Shown: positions 1 to 7,698 of the stretch, piece after piece | Position numbering within the stretch: the stretch's first letter is position 1 | How the letters are laid out: each line of letters opens with the position of its first letter | From: Ignavibacteria bacterium | Lineage (GTDB): Bacteria; Bacteroidota; Ignavibacteria; UBA10030; SZUA-254 | Assembly: GCA_005877655.1 (NCBI GenBank) | Contig: VBOC01000132.1 | Coordinates: 1 to 13,652, forward strand | Length of the DNA: 13,652 nucleotides | Direction of reading: 5' to 3' | Made by a program: the position numbers and the translations under genes | The notes under the pieces: model-generated | Database searches by the model: none | What the model was told of the DNA's origin: nothing | The model's input: only the letters and a program-made list of their open reading frames with translations

Positions 1-1814
1 CGACCCGGGAGCGTGTTGTCTCCGATTTCTCGGGTGTCGATACGCTGATCGCTCAGGGAGAGCTTGCCGGTGAACGGGCAGTCATCCCGATCCTTGATGC
101 TCTCAAAAAGCATATTCAGCAAAGCTCCCCGTTGTCGATGCAGCCCTTGAAGGCGCCCCAGGTGAGCTCGAGCGGTGATTCGTTGCCGGAGGGGATCAAG
201 AGCGAAATCTTGGGCGATGCCGACGCACGGACACTCTCCCCGCGAAGCATCGCCGGTTATCTCAATCGCCTCGCCGCGAGCGGCAGATACCGGGAAGTGT
301 ACGCCGCGGTGACCGAGGCGGCGAGCCCCGCAGAAGTGGTTTTCCATCTCCGGCCGTATGCGCCATTGGAGGAGATATCTTTTTCGGGGAACCATGCCCT
401 TCCCGGCAAACTGATTTCCGCAGAGCTCGACTCTGTGAAAGGAAGGGCTTTCGAGGATTCGGACCTGCAGACTGTTCTCGAACGGATCATCAGGCTCTAT
501 CGGGTCCGCGGATACTCGCTGGCACGGATCGATTCTCTGGATCTGGACCGGGAACAGGGGCGGCTCAGGTTGAGAATCAATGAGGGGACGATCGCACAGA
601 TCCGGTATGAGGGCAACGAACGGACGCGGGACTATGTCATCCGGCGCGAATCTCCTCTCGATGAGGGTGATATCTTCAGGATCGACCAGGCCTCCCACGG
701 CATAGTCAACATCAAGAGCACGGGCCTCTTCGACTACGTGTTGCTCGACGTGAGATACCGCGGGACCGAACCGGTCGTCGTCCTCAAGGTCAAAGAAAGC
801 AGTTCGTCGCTTCTGCGCCTCGGCCTCCACGCCGATAACGAACACAGTCTGGTCAGCACGGTTGACATTCACGACGCCAATTTCCGCGGCGCATGGGAGG
901 ACCTGGGGGTCACCATGCGGTACGGCTATCGGGACCGTGGAATTCGTCTCGGTTACACGATCAACAGGATCTTTAATACTTACTTCACCTTTAACACCCA
1001 GCTCTCTTTTTCCTCCCGGGATGTGATCACCTACCGCGACGATCCCGCACTCACCGGTGGAGATTGGGAACGGATCGAGTTGGGGCGCTACAAGGTGAAT
1101 AAGTACGGGTGGGCGCTCGCCTTCGGCAGCCGGTTTGAACGTTTCGGGGATGTCAGCGCCGAGCTGCGGGTTGAAAACCATCAGATCCGGGAGATGAGCG
1201 GCGAGGGATATGTGCCTGAGCGGTACCGCTTCGTTTCCCTGAAACTGAAGAGCACCGTCGACACCGAGGACAAGTTCCATTTACCGACCTCGGGAATGCT
1301 CCTCGAGCTCTCGTACGAAACCGCCCTCCGAAACCTCGGGAGCGAGGTGGGATTCGGAAAAGTCGGGGTGACCTACGAATCGTTCTTCACCGTTCTTCCC
1401 CGCCATACCTTCCGCCCGAAAGTTACTTTCGGATTCGCCGACGCGACGCTCCCATTGGCCGAGCAATTCACCCTCGGCGGGTTCGACTCGTTTCTCGGAC
1501 TCAGGGAGGACGACAGTTACGGGAGGCAGCTCTTCGTCGTCAACGCGGAATACCGCTATTGGCTTCCGTTCAAGGCGATCTTCGAGACCTACATCAAGGT
1601 GCGATACGATCTCGGAACGATCTCCCTCATCCCGGAGGAACTGAAGTTCAACAGCTTCCGGCACGGCCTGGGTATCGGCGTCGCTCTCGATACCCCGCTC
1701 GGTGAGGCTTCCCTCGGGGCGGGCCGGAGTTTTTATCTCAACGGGGGAGGGGGGAATTCCTCCGTCAGCCTTGGCTCGCTTTTATTTTATTTCTCGGTCG
1801 GGCCGAGACTCTGA
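1..1814 (+). CDS. Patatin-like phospholipase fused to POTRA domains and a BamA-type outer-membrane barrel (type Vd autotransporter architecture), 5'-partial
   Basis: The frame is open from base 3 to the TGA at 1812-1814, so 603 residues are visible and the gene starts outside the window. A TTG at 132 is only an internal codon. The first 40 or so residues (DFSGVDTLIAQGELAGERA) resemble the end of a patatin domain; the Ser-Asp catalytic dyad would lie upstream. A degenerate POTRA-like segment (about 220-355) is followed by two clearer POTRA modules (about 360-585 with EISFSGNHAL, and 585-795 with IAQIRYEGNERTRDYVIRRE). From about 810 to the stop, alternating aromatic/polar strands form a barrel with the GGF motif (LGGFDSFLGLRED). 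At the usual loop-6 R-G position it reads L-G-L. The known family (PlpD, FplA) carries a lipase to the outer membrane or cell surface. Calling the missing N-terminus a patatin is an inference from this short remnant and the domain order. A barrel-assembly protein without a lipase is the alternative. Confidence 0.82.
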   Translation, partial: TRERVVSDFSGVDTLIAQGELAGERAVIPILDALKKHIQQSSPLSMQPLKAPQVSSSGDSLPEGIKSEILGDADARTLSPRSIAGYLNRLAASGRYREVYAAVTEAASPAEVVFHLRPYAPLEEISFSGNHALPGKLISAELDSVKGRAFEDSDLQTVLERIIRLYRVRGYSLARIDSLDLDREQGRLRLRINEGTIAQIRYEGNERTRDYVIRRESPLDEGDIFRIDQASHGIVNIKSTGLFDYVLLDVRYRGTEPVVVLKVKESSSSLLRLGLHADNEHSLVSTVDIHDANFRGAWEDLGVTMRYGYRDRGIRLGYTINRIFNTYFTFNTQLSFSSRDVITYRDDPALTGGDWERIELGRYKVNKYGWALAFGSRFERFGDVSAELRVENHQIREMSGEGYVPERYRFVSLKLKSTVDTEDKFHLPTSGMLLELSYETALRNLGSEVGFGKVGVTYESFFTVLPRHTFRPKVTFGFADATLPLAEQFTLGGFDSFLGLREDDSYGRQLFVVNAEYRYWLPFKAIFETYIKVRYDLGTISLIPEELKFNSFRHGLGIGVALDTPLGEASLGAGRSFYLNGGGGNSSVSLGSLLFYFSVGPRL

Positions 1815-1863
1815 GGCAGTGTTTCTGATTGGAAAATTGCCGGCTCGCTTTGTATGTTAGACA

Positions 1864-2286
1864 ATGCTCTTGCCGGGCTATACGATCCTCGAACACCCGT
1901 CGGATCTCGGAATTGAGGCCAGGGGGAGGACCCTTCCGGAGTTGTTTCGCCAGGCGGCAATCGCTCTCGTCTCCATCATCGTTGAGCTTGAAACCGTGCG
2001 TGAAATGGAACAGAGAGAGGTTGTCATCGCCGCAACTGACAGAGAGCATCTCTTCGTCCGTTGGCTGACGGAGATCCTCTATCTCTATGACGGGACCGGT
2101 TTCGTCTGCAAGGATTTTAGAATAGGGAGTCTGTCGGGCACGAACCTCAAGGCGACGGTTCTCGGAGAGGCACTCCGACCCTCCGTCCATCGAAGGCTCC
2201 TGGATGTGAAGGCCGTAACCTACCATCAATTGGCTGTGCGCCGGCAGAGTGAAGGATGGGTCGCGCGGGTGTTTCTCGATATCTGA
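1864..2286 (+). CDS. Archease (RtcB ligase cofactor)
   Basis: This 140-residue protein has the usual archease length and its hallmark segments: an N-terminal GYTILEHPSDLGIEARG (family form: HTADIGIEA-G, with the conserved Asp at residue 14), RWLTEILYLYDGTGFVCKDF in the middle, KAVTYHQLAV near residue 115 and a terminal VFLDI whose Asp-139 matches the conserved C-terminal metal-site Asp. Archease is a small cytosolic protein that promotes guanylylation of RtcB and lets it turn over repeatedly. The next gene is rtcB, which strongly supports the call. A TAG in frame at 1858-1860 forces the start to ATG 1864 or later. No convincing Shine-Dalgarno sequence precedes it, which is common in Bacteroidota. 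It lies 49 bp after the patatin/barrel gene, so co-transcription is possible. Confidence 0.93.
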   Translation: MLLPGYTILEHPSDLGIEARGRTLPELFRQAAIALVSIIVELETVREMEQREVVIAATDREHLFVRWLTEILYLYDGTGFVCKDFRIGSLSGTNLKATVLGEALRPSVHRRLLDVKAVTYHQLAVRRQSEGWVARVFLDI

Positions 2287-2305
2287 CCCCGCACAATTCC
2301 ATCGT

Positions 2306-2359
2306 GTCCCGCCCGGCGGTACTGCACAGGGCTGTACGCAGTCCGGCACTGCGCGGGAC
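2306..2359 (+). repeat. GC-rich imperfect inverted repeat (hairpin) between archease and rtcB
   Basis: GTCCCGC (2306-2312) pairs perfectly with GCGGGAC (2353-2359). Inside it CCGG (2313-2316) can pair with CCGG (2343-2346), and ACTGC (2321-2325) with GCAGT (2338-2342), leaving small asymmetric bulges and an apical loop. A separate 10-bp palindrome, CCGGATCCGG, lies just downstream at 2364-2373. No T-tract follows, so this is not a standard intrinsic terminator. It would be part of the transcript leading into rtcB. Function unknown; an RNA-structure or processing role is inference only. Confidence 0.5.
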
Positions 2360-2392
2360 CGGGCCGGATCCGGAAATCCATCAATCAGCGTC

Positions 2393-3817
2393 ATGTTAAG
2401 AAAGATCGATCATTACCGATTTGTCATACCGAAAACATACAAGCCCGGTATGAACGTCGAGGGTCTCGTCTATGCGGATGATGAGCTCATCAAACAAATT
2501 GAGAAGGATCAGACGAAGGATCAGGTTGCAAATGTCGCAACGCTAAGGGGCCTTGTCGGTCGTTCGCTCGCCATGCCCGATGCTCATCAGGGTTATGGCT
2601 TCTGCATCGGGGGCGTTGCGGCGGCAGATCTCGAAGAGGGGGTCGTTTCCGCCGGAGGCGTGGGTTTCGACATCAATTGCGGCGTCCGGCTGCTGGCGGC
2701 GCCATTTGCCGTCGATGATGTGCGGGGAAAGCTCGTTCAGCTTCTCAATCAGTTGTTCCGGGACATCCCATGCGGCACCGGGCGCAAAGGCGAAGTGGAA
2801 ATCACGCGGACCGAATTGGATCTCGTGCTTAAGGATGGTGCACGTTGGGCGGTTAGAAACGGCCATGGAAGGGAAGAAGATCTCAACCGGATCGAGGATT
2901 ACGGGGCCCTTCCCGAGGCCGAACCCGGCCTCGTGAGCGACCGCGCCAAAGACCGGGGCCACCATCAGCTCAGCACCCTGGGGTCGGGGAATCACTTTCT
3001 TGAAATTCAGGCGGTCGACGAACTGTTCGAGCCCGGCATCGCCGGCATCTTCGGGATTCAGAAGGGTCAGATTGTCGTTCTCATGCACAGCGGATCACGG
3101 GGCCTGGGACATCAGGTCTGCACCGACTACCTGGATCTCATGCAGGGAGGGATGAAAAAGTACGGCCTGTCGGTCATCGACCGCCAGCTTGCCTGCGTAC
3201 CGATATCCTCCCGGGAGGGGAGGTCATATCTCGGCGCCATGGCTGCGGCGGCAAACTTTGCGTTCGCCAACCGCCAGATGATGACGCATCGGGCCCGAGA
3301 GGCATTCCGCCGCGTCCTGGGCAGCGGCGATCTGAGAATCGTGTACGATGTGTGCCATAATATCGCCAAAATTGAAATGCATGAGGTCGACGGCGCCCGG
3401 AAACGCGTGTTGGTTCACCGGAAGGGGGCCACGCGCTCCTTCCCCGCGGGACATCCCGTTCTTCCCGAGGAACTGCGCGGCGCCGGGCAGCCCGTCCTGA
3501 TCCCCGGGAGTATGGGGACCTCCTCCTACGTCCTGGTCGGAACGGAGCAGGCGATGAAGGAAACATTCGGGTCGTCGTGCCATGGCGCGGGCCGAGCGAT
3601 GAGCCGCACGCAGGCGCGGCGGGAAACGACGGCGGATGAACTCCTGAAGGAAATGAAGGAGAAAGGAATTCTTGTTAGAGGGGAGACCCGATCCGGTCTC
3701 GTCGAGGAAAAACCGGATGCCTACAAAGATGTGAGCCGCGTCGTCGACGTCGTCCAGGGGGCCGGAATCGCACGAAAGGTTGCTAAGCTCGTCCCCCTTG
3801 CCGTCATGAAGGGATGA
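2393..3817 (+). CDS. rtcB: RNA-splicing ligase RtcB (3'-phosphate/5'-OH RNA ligase)
   Basis: 474 residues from ATG 2393. RtcB joins RNA ends bearing 2',3'-cyclic phosphate or 3'-phosphate to 5'-OH ends, using GTP and Mn2+, in tRNA splicing or RNA repair. Active-site residues are present: GFDINCG (Asp-93, Cys-96), GSGNHFLE (Asn-200, His-201), MHSGSRGLGH (His-232), YDVCHNIAKIE (His-322) and SSCHGAGR, whose His-397 (codon 3581-3583) matches the histidine that becomes guanylylated. The length is near the archaeal-type enzyme (about 480) rather than E. coli RtcB (408), which suits an archease-dependent enzyme. The frame stays open back to 2249 inside archease, but that extension is low-complexity and unlike the family; MLRKIDHYRFVIPKTYKPGM is a typical RtcB N-terminus. 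The stop overlaps the start of the next gene by 4 bp. Confidence 0.96.
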   Translation: MLRKIDHYRFVIPKTYKPGMNVEGLVYADDELIKQIEKDQTKDQVANVATLRGLVGRSLAMPDAHQGYGFCIGGVAAADLEEGVVSAGGVGFDINCGVRLLAAPFAVDDVRGKLVQLLNQLFRDIPCGTGRKGEVEITRTELDLVLKDGARWAVRNGHGREEDLNRIEDYGALPEAEPGLVSDRAKDRGHHQLSTLGSGNHFLEIQAVDELFEPGIAGIFGIQKGQIVVLMHSGSRGLGHQVCTDYLDLMQGGMKKYGLSVIDRQLACVPISSREGRSYLGAMAAAANFAFANRQMMTHRAREAFRRVLGSGDLRIVYDVCHNIAKIEMHEVDGARKRVLVHRKGATRSFPAGHPVLPEELRGAGQPVLIPGSMGTSSYVLVGTEQAMKETFGSSCHGAGRAMSRTQARRETTADELLKEMKEKGILVRGETRSGLVEEKPDAYKDVSRVVDVVQGAGIARKVAKLVPLAVMKG

Positions 3818-6800
3818 GCGGAATGTTGACTGAGCATCAAAAAAGGGCCCTCCAGCACGAACGCCATCTGTCGGTCACTGCAAACGCGGGCGCGGGGAAG
3901 ACGACCGTCCTCGTGCAGCGATTCGTTGAGATTCTGCTCCGAACCCGCGAGCCGGTCAGCAGGCTTGTGGCGATCACGTTCACGGAAAACGCGGCGGGAG
4001 AATTGCGGAAGCGGATCGCCGATCTCATCGAACTGAGGTTAGAGCACGGCAGTCCGGAGGAGACCCGTCTCCTTGAGCGCGCGAGGGACGAGCTTTCTTC
4101 GGCAAATATCGGGACAATCCATTCCTTCTGCGCCCGCCTGCTGCGGGAATATCCGGTCGAAGCGGACGTTGATGCCTCCTTCACGGTCATCGAGGGAGTG
4201 GACCGTGAAATCCTCCTCGAGGAGTCACTCCGGGACACCGTCCAGGCCCAGTTATCGGAGCATGCAGATGCCGGCGACCGGGAGGGATTGCTGACCGCGT
4301 TGCGGCTCCTTGGTCGAAAAAAAGTGTTCCGCTACCTCCAGCACTGGCTGAACAAGCGGGAGCTTATCGGCCGGATGACGCAGCCCGACGGCTGCATGGC
4401 CGATCACCTCTCCGACGCCGAGCTTGTTGGCAGGCGGCAGTGGATGGTTCAACAAGAACTGGCGCAATCGGCCGGACAGCCCGGATGGAGGGAAGCGTTG
4501 GGGCGGCTCGTGAGGCAGGCCTCGGGGAAAAAGGCAGGTGAAGTATCGACCCAGCTTTCGAGATGGGAGAGCCTGGCTTCGGATGAAGAGAGGGTACGGT
4601 GGTACCAAAAGCTATGCCCGATTGTTTTTACAACGTCGGGGTCGCTGCGCAGAGAGTGGACCGGCCCTCAGCCCGCGTCCTGGGACGAGGGGGAGGACGC
4701 CGCGATTCTCCATGCCCATTGGAAGGGTATGGATGGAGTACGGATCTCTGCCGACGCCGGGGGGGTGGAGCAACTCATGCTCCGGATGGTCAGGATTCTC
4801 TTAAACGTCTATCGGAAAACGCTGAATTCGTATGATTCCCGGAAATCAGAATTCGGACAATTGGACTTCGACGATCTGCAGATTAAAACGCGCGAGCTTC
4901 TCCGCCGGGAGCATATAAGAAAAGAGCTGGCCGAAAGATTTCGTTTTATAATGATTGACGAATATCAGGACACCGACCAACTCCAATACGAAATCCTGAG
5001 GCTCTTAATCTCCGATTTCAAGTCTGGCAACCTGTTCATCGTCGGAGATCCGAAGCAATCAATTTTCCAATTTAGGAATGCGGAAGTGCGGGTTTTTGAG
5101 GAGACCAAGAAAGCCATCGCCTCCTCCTCCGGAGCCGGCCTTGAAAACGATGTTTCGCTTGCGGAAAGCTTTCGCCTTCTTACGGGCCCGGCGGATTTTG
5201 TCAACCGCGTCTTCTCGGGAATAATGGGCGGAGCAGGCTCAAGCCCTGAAATCAGGCATGAGGAGCTCATCAAGGGACGGTCGAACAGCGCCGAGGGGAA
5301 GGTGCAAATGCTCCTGGTCGAAGAGGGCGCGGGCGACCAGGCAGCCGACGGGATTGCGATCGAATGCCGGATGATTGCGCAACGAATATCCCGGATGGTC
5401 GAGCAAACGGAAATCGTCTATGAGCGAGCGAGCGAGACTCCCCGGCCGGTCAAGCTTAACGATGTCGCCATCCTTCTCCGGGGCCGCACGCACCTCCGGG
5501 CGCTGGAGACGGCCCTCGCTGAGCATGGCATACCATACTTTCTTTCAGCCGGAATCGGATTCTATCAAACTCAGGAGATCCTCGACTTTCTCTCATTGTT
5601 CAGGTTCCTCCTGAACCGTGAGGATGACGTCGCCCTCGTGGCTTTGCTCCGTTCCCCGTTCTTTGCTATTCCCGACTCCCTGCTCTTCGAGGTGTCGCGC
5701 GAGACGCGGGAAGAGACATTTTGGGGCAAAATGAACCTGTATGCGGCTGACCATCGGGATGCGATTCTGCTCCGCGCGGCTTCGATTCTCCGCGAAGAGT
5801 TCGGGCTCGCCAACCGGCTCTCCATACCCTCCCTCGTTGAACGAATTCTCCTGCAAACCGGCTGGCATGGAACTGTCTCCGGATTACCCTTTGGGGGGCA
5901 GAATGTCGCCAACATCGACAAGCTACTCCGGATAGCCCGGGACTTTGAGACAAGAGGATTCAATTCACTCTTCGATTTCGCGGAGCGCCTCAAGACCCTC
6001 GCCGATCACGAACGGCATGAAGGGCAGGCACCCCCGGAAATCGCGCAGAACTGCGTCCAGATCCTGACGATCCATGGGGCCAAGGGATTGGAGTTCCCTG
6101 CCGTGTTTCTGCCGTTTCTGGATCAGAAGTTTCAATATGATACCTCTCCGTTTCTCGATTCACGGATGGGGATCGCCTTCAAATCGCCCGATCCTTCCGA
6201 TCCGGCCCAGGAGCGGAGCACTCCGTTCTTTGAATTGCTGAGGCGTGAGAGCATCCGGAAGAGTGAAGCCGAGGAAAAGAGGATTCTCTATGTGGCGTGC
6301 ACCCGGTCCCGGGACGTCCTGGTTCTTTCGGGCCGGCTCGATCCCAAGGTTTCGCAACCGTCGTATCTCGGGTGGATCCTGAACGGGCTCGGATTGGATC
6401 GTCGGTCGATCCGCCAGGGCGAGATCCTTCTACCAGAGGCCCCCTTGAAGGTGATGGAATGGTCGAACGGCTCCGGCAAGGTGCGGGAAATGCCGCACGC
6501 GCTGGCACTCTCGATTGCCTTGGAAGGCCGTCTGCAGGGTATCAGACCGTTCGCAGCCGATCGCGTAGAACCCGATTTTCGCCTTCCGCAGCTCTGGATC
6601 GAACCGGTTGAAGGAAGAGTGGCTGGCGAGGTTTTTTCTGCTTCGCAAATCAAGACCTATCTTGAGTGCCCGACAAAGTACTATCTTAGGTACCGGCTCG
6701 GCCTGCCGGAGACCCGTGCGCTGCCCGTTCCAGCGGGAGATGATGAGGAATCGGATGACGAGTCGGACGGGGAGCTTGAAGGCTCCCTGACGCATGTTAT

Positions 6801-7401
6801 CCTGCGGGATATTCTATCAAAGGAGGTTGCCGCCGGCGAAGTCGAAGAGAGGGCGCGCCGCCTGGTTTTCAATACTCCAATGCTGGGTCCGGAACAGCGC
6901 GAACGCATGAACGCGGCGGTCGTGCGAAACGTAACAAGTTTTCTCCATTCCGACTTCGGCGGAGAAGTGCTTTCAGCAGAGGAAACAAAGACGGAATTCA
7001 CCGTTAACTCCGTCCTTGGGGAAGACTATGTAACCGGAACCATCGACCGGTTGTACCGCGATAAGGGCGGCATCTGGCAGATACTTGATTATAAAACGGA
7101 CGGGATCACGAAGGACGAGCTGGAGACCCGCTCGGAACTCTACAAGCCGCAGCTGGCTGTCTACGCCTGGCTTATCCGGAGGGCTTACAGGCAGGAATCG
7201 GTGCGCGCTTCACTCCTGTTCCTGCAGCACCCGTCATCGCCGGTCCATTTGATTTTTGATCCCGCTGAAACCCGCCGGTACGAGCAAATCTTCCGCGAAG
7301 TGATCGGCCGTGTAAAATCGGGGCAATTCGAGCGGAAGATCGAAATCTGCCGTACATGCACCTATCGCACGGGAGACGACTGCCTCGTCCGGCGCGGATA
7401 A
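3814..7401 (+). CDS. addA: AddA/RecB-type UvrD-family helicase with C-terminal PD-(D/E)XK nuclease domain
   Basis: 1195 residues, close to AddA and RecB lengths. Superfamily-1 helicase motifs appear in order: Walker A ANAGAGKTT (23-31), TIHSFC (101-106), Walker B IDEYQDTD (381-388), GDPKQSIFQFR (411-421), LTIHGAKGLEF (751-761) and RILYVACTRSRD (823-834). The C-terminal RecB-like nuclease has a histidine in GSLTH (994), GTIDRL (Asp-1078), LDYKT (Asp-1092, Lys-1094) and YKPQLAVYAW. Such enzymes unwind and trim double-strand DNA ends for RecA-dependent repair, normally with an AddB partner, which is absent from this window. Cys-952 plus Cys-1179, 1182 and 1190 (C...CxxC-x7-C) resemble the Fe-S staple of AddB/Cas4-type nucleases. 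An acidic linker (974-990) sits between Cys-952 and His-994. ATG 3814 overlaps the rtcB stop (ATGA); ATG 3823, nine bases after AAGGG, is an equally good start. The exact subfamily (AddA or another RecB-like orphan) is less sure than the enzyme class. Confidence 0.88.
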   Translation: MSGMLTEHQKRALQHERHLSVTANAGAGKTTVLVQRFVEILLRTREPVSRLVAITFTENAAGELRKRIADLIELRLEHGSPEETRLLERARDELSSANIGTIHSFCARLLREYPVEADVDASFTVIEGVDREILLEESLRDTVQAQLSEHADAGDREGLLTALRLLGRKKVFRYLQHWLNKRELIGRMTQPDGCMADHLSDAELVGRRQWMVQQELAQSAGQPGWREALGRLVRQASGKKAGEVSTQLSRWESLASDEERVRWYQKLCPIVFTTSGSLRREWTGPQPASWDEGEDAAILHAHWKGMDGVRISADAGGVEQLMLRMVRILLNVYRKTLNSYDSRKSEFGQLDFDDLQIKTRELLRREHIRKELAERFRFIMIDEYQDTDQLQYEILRLLISDFKSGNLFIVGDPKQSIFQFRNAEVRVFEETKKAIASSSGAGLENDVSLAESFRLLTGPADFVNRVFSGIMGGAGSSPEIRHEELIKGRSNSAEGKVQMLLVEEGAGDQAADGIAIECRMIAQRISRMVEQTEIVYERASETPRPVKLNDVAILLRGRTHLRALETALAEHGIPYFLSAGIGFYQTQEILDFLSLFRFLLNREDDVALVALLRSPFFAIPDSLLFEVSRETREETFWGKMNLYAADHRDAILLRAASILREEFGLANRLSIPSLVERILLQTGWHGTVSGLPFGGQNVANIDKLLRIARDFETRGFNSLFDFAERLKTLADHERHEGQAPPEIAQNCVQILTIHGAKGLEFPAVFLPFLDQKFQYDTSPFLDSRMGIAFKSPDPSDPAQERSTPFFELLRRESIRKSEAEEKRILYVACTRSRDVLVLSGRLDPKVSQPSYLGWILNGLGLDRRSIRQGEILLPEAPLKVMEWSNGSGKVREMPHALALSIALEGRLQGIRPFAADRVEPDFRLPQLWIEPVEGRVAGEVFSASQIKTYLECPTKYYLRYRLGLPETRALPVPAGDDEESDDESDGELEGSLTHVILRDILSKEVAAGEVEERARRLVFNTPMLGPEQRERMNAAVVRNVTSFLHSDFGGEVLSAEETKTEFTVNSVLGEDYVTGTIDRLYRDKGGIWQILDYKTDGITKDELETRSELYKPQLAVYAWLIRRAYRQESVRASLLFLQHPSSPVHLIFDPAETRRYEQIFREVIGRVKSGQFERKIEICRTCTYRTGDDCLVRRG

Positions 7402-7698
7402 GGCTTCCATTCGACCGGAATTCCGCACCTGGAGGCGCCTAGTATTTTCCATCATTTATGATCCCCGTACTAGCTGTGGATATCTTGTGAGAATATGCAT
7501 AATTCTACACGATTTCGAGCTTTTCGTGCTTGATAGTTTGTGGAAAACGAATTTCGATATACATGACACAGGCTTTATGAAGTTACCTCAAGCCTTCCTT
7601 AAAAAATATCTTGCATCTTATTGTAGAATTACGTATGCTTCAGCCGCTTGCCTGTAGGATGTCCCGGAAGCCATCTTGAACCAGTTTGCAGGAACGAC
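7402..7698. other. AT-rich non-coding region upstream of the histidine kinase gene
   Basis: About 300 bp with no credible gene, clearly more AT-rich (about 7440-7640) than its neighbours. It probably holds the promoter of the kinase gene. I could not fix a -35/-10 pair: TTGTGG near 7539 and TATACA near 7558 are too close together, and TAGAAT (7624-7629) lacks a good partner. Notable small structures are the 8-bp palindrome AGGCGCCT near 7434, the near-palindrome GAATATGCATAATTC (7491-7505), and the 6-bp inverted repeat AGGCTT/AAGCCT (7570-7575 and 7590-7595, 14-nt loop). None has the T-tract of a clear terminator for the preceding gene. Confidence 0.5.
7690..7694 (+). promoter_or_regulatory. 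Shine-Dalgarno sequence that fixes the kinase start
   Basis: AGGAA lies four bases before ATG 7699. It favours this codon over the in-frame TTG at 7648, whose extra 17 residues resemble no PAS-kinase N-terminus. Confidence 0.6.

Noticed and set aside
132-134. TTG as start of a 560-residue barrel protein
   Set aside because: The frame is open back to the window edge and the upstream residues look like the end of a patatin domain, so this is an internal codon.
2249-2392. N-terminal extension of RtcB from a GTG inside archease
   Set aside because: The extra 48 residues overlap archease, derive from the GC-rich hairpin region and match nothing typical of RtcB; ATG 2393 gives the standard N-terminus.
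1765-2394. 209-codon minus-strand open frame opposite archease
   Set aside because: Antisense shadow; the plus-strand frame encodes a clear archease.
7648-7698. TTG start for the histidine kinase
   Set aside because: The added 17 residues resemble no PAS-kinase N-terminus, and ATG 7699 has an AGGAA sequence just upstream.
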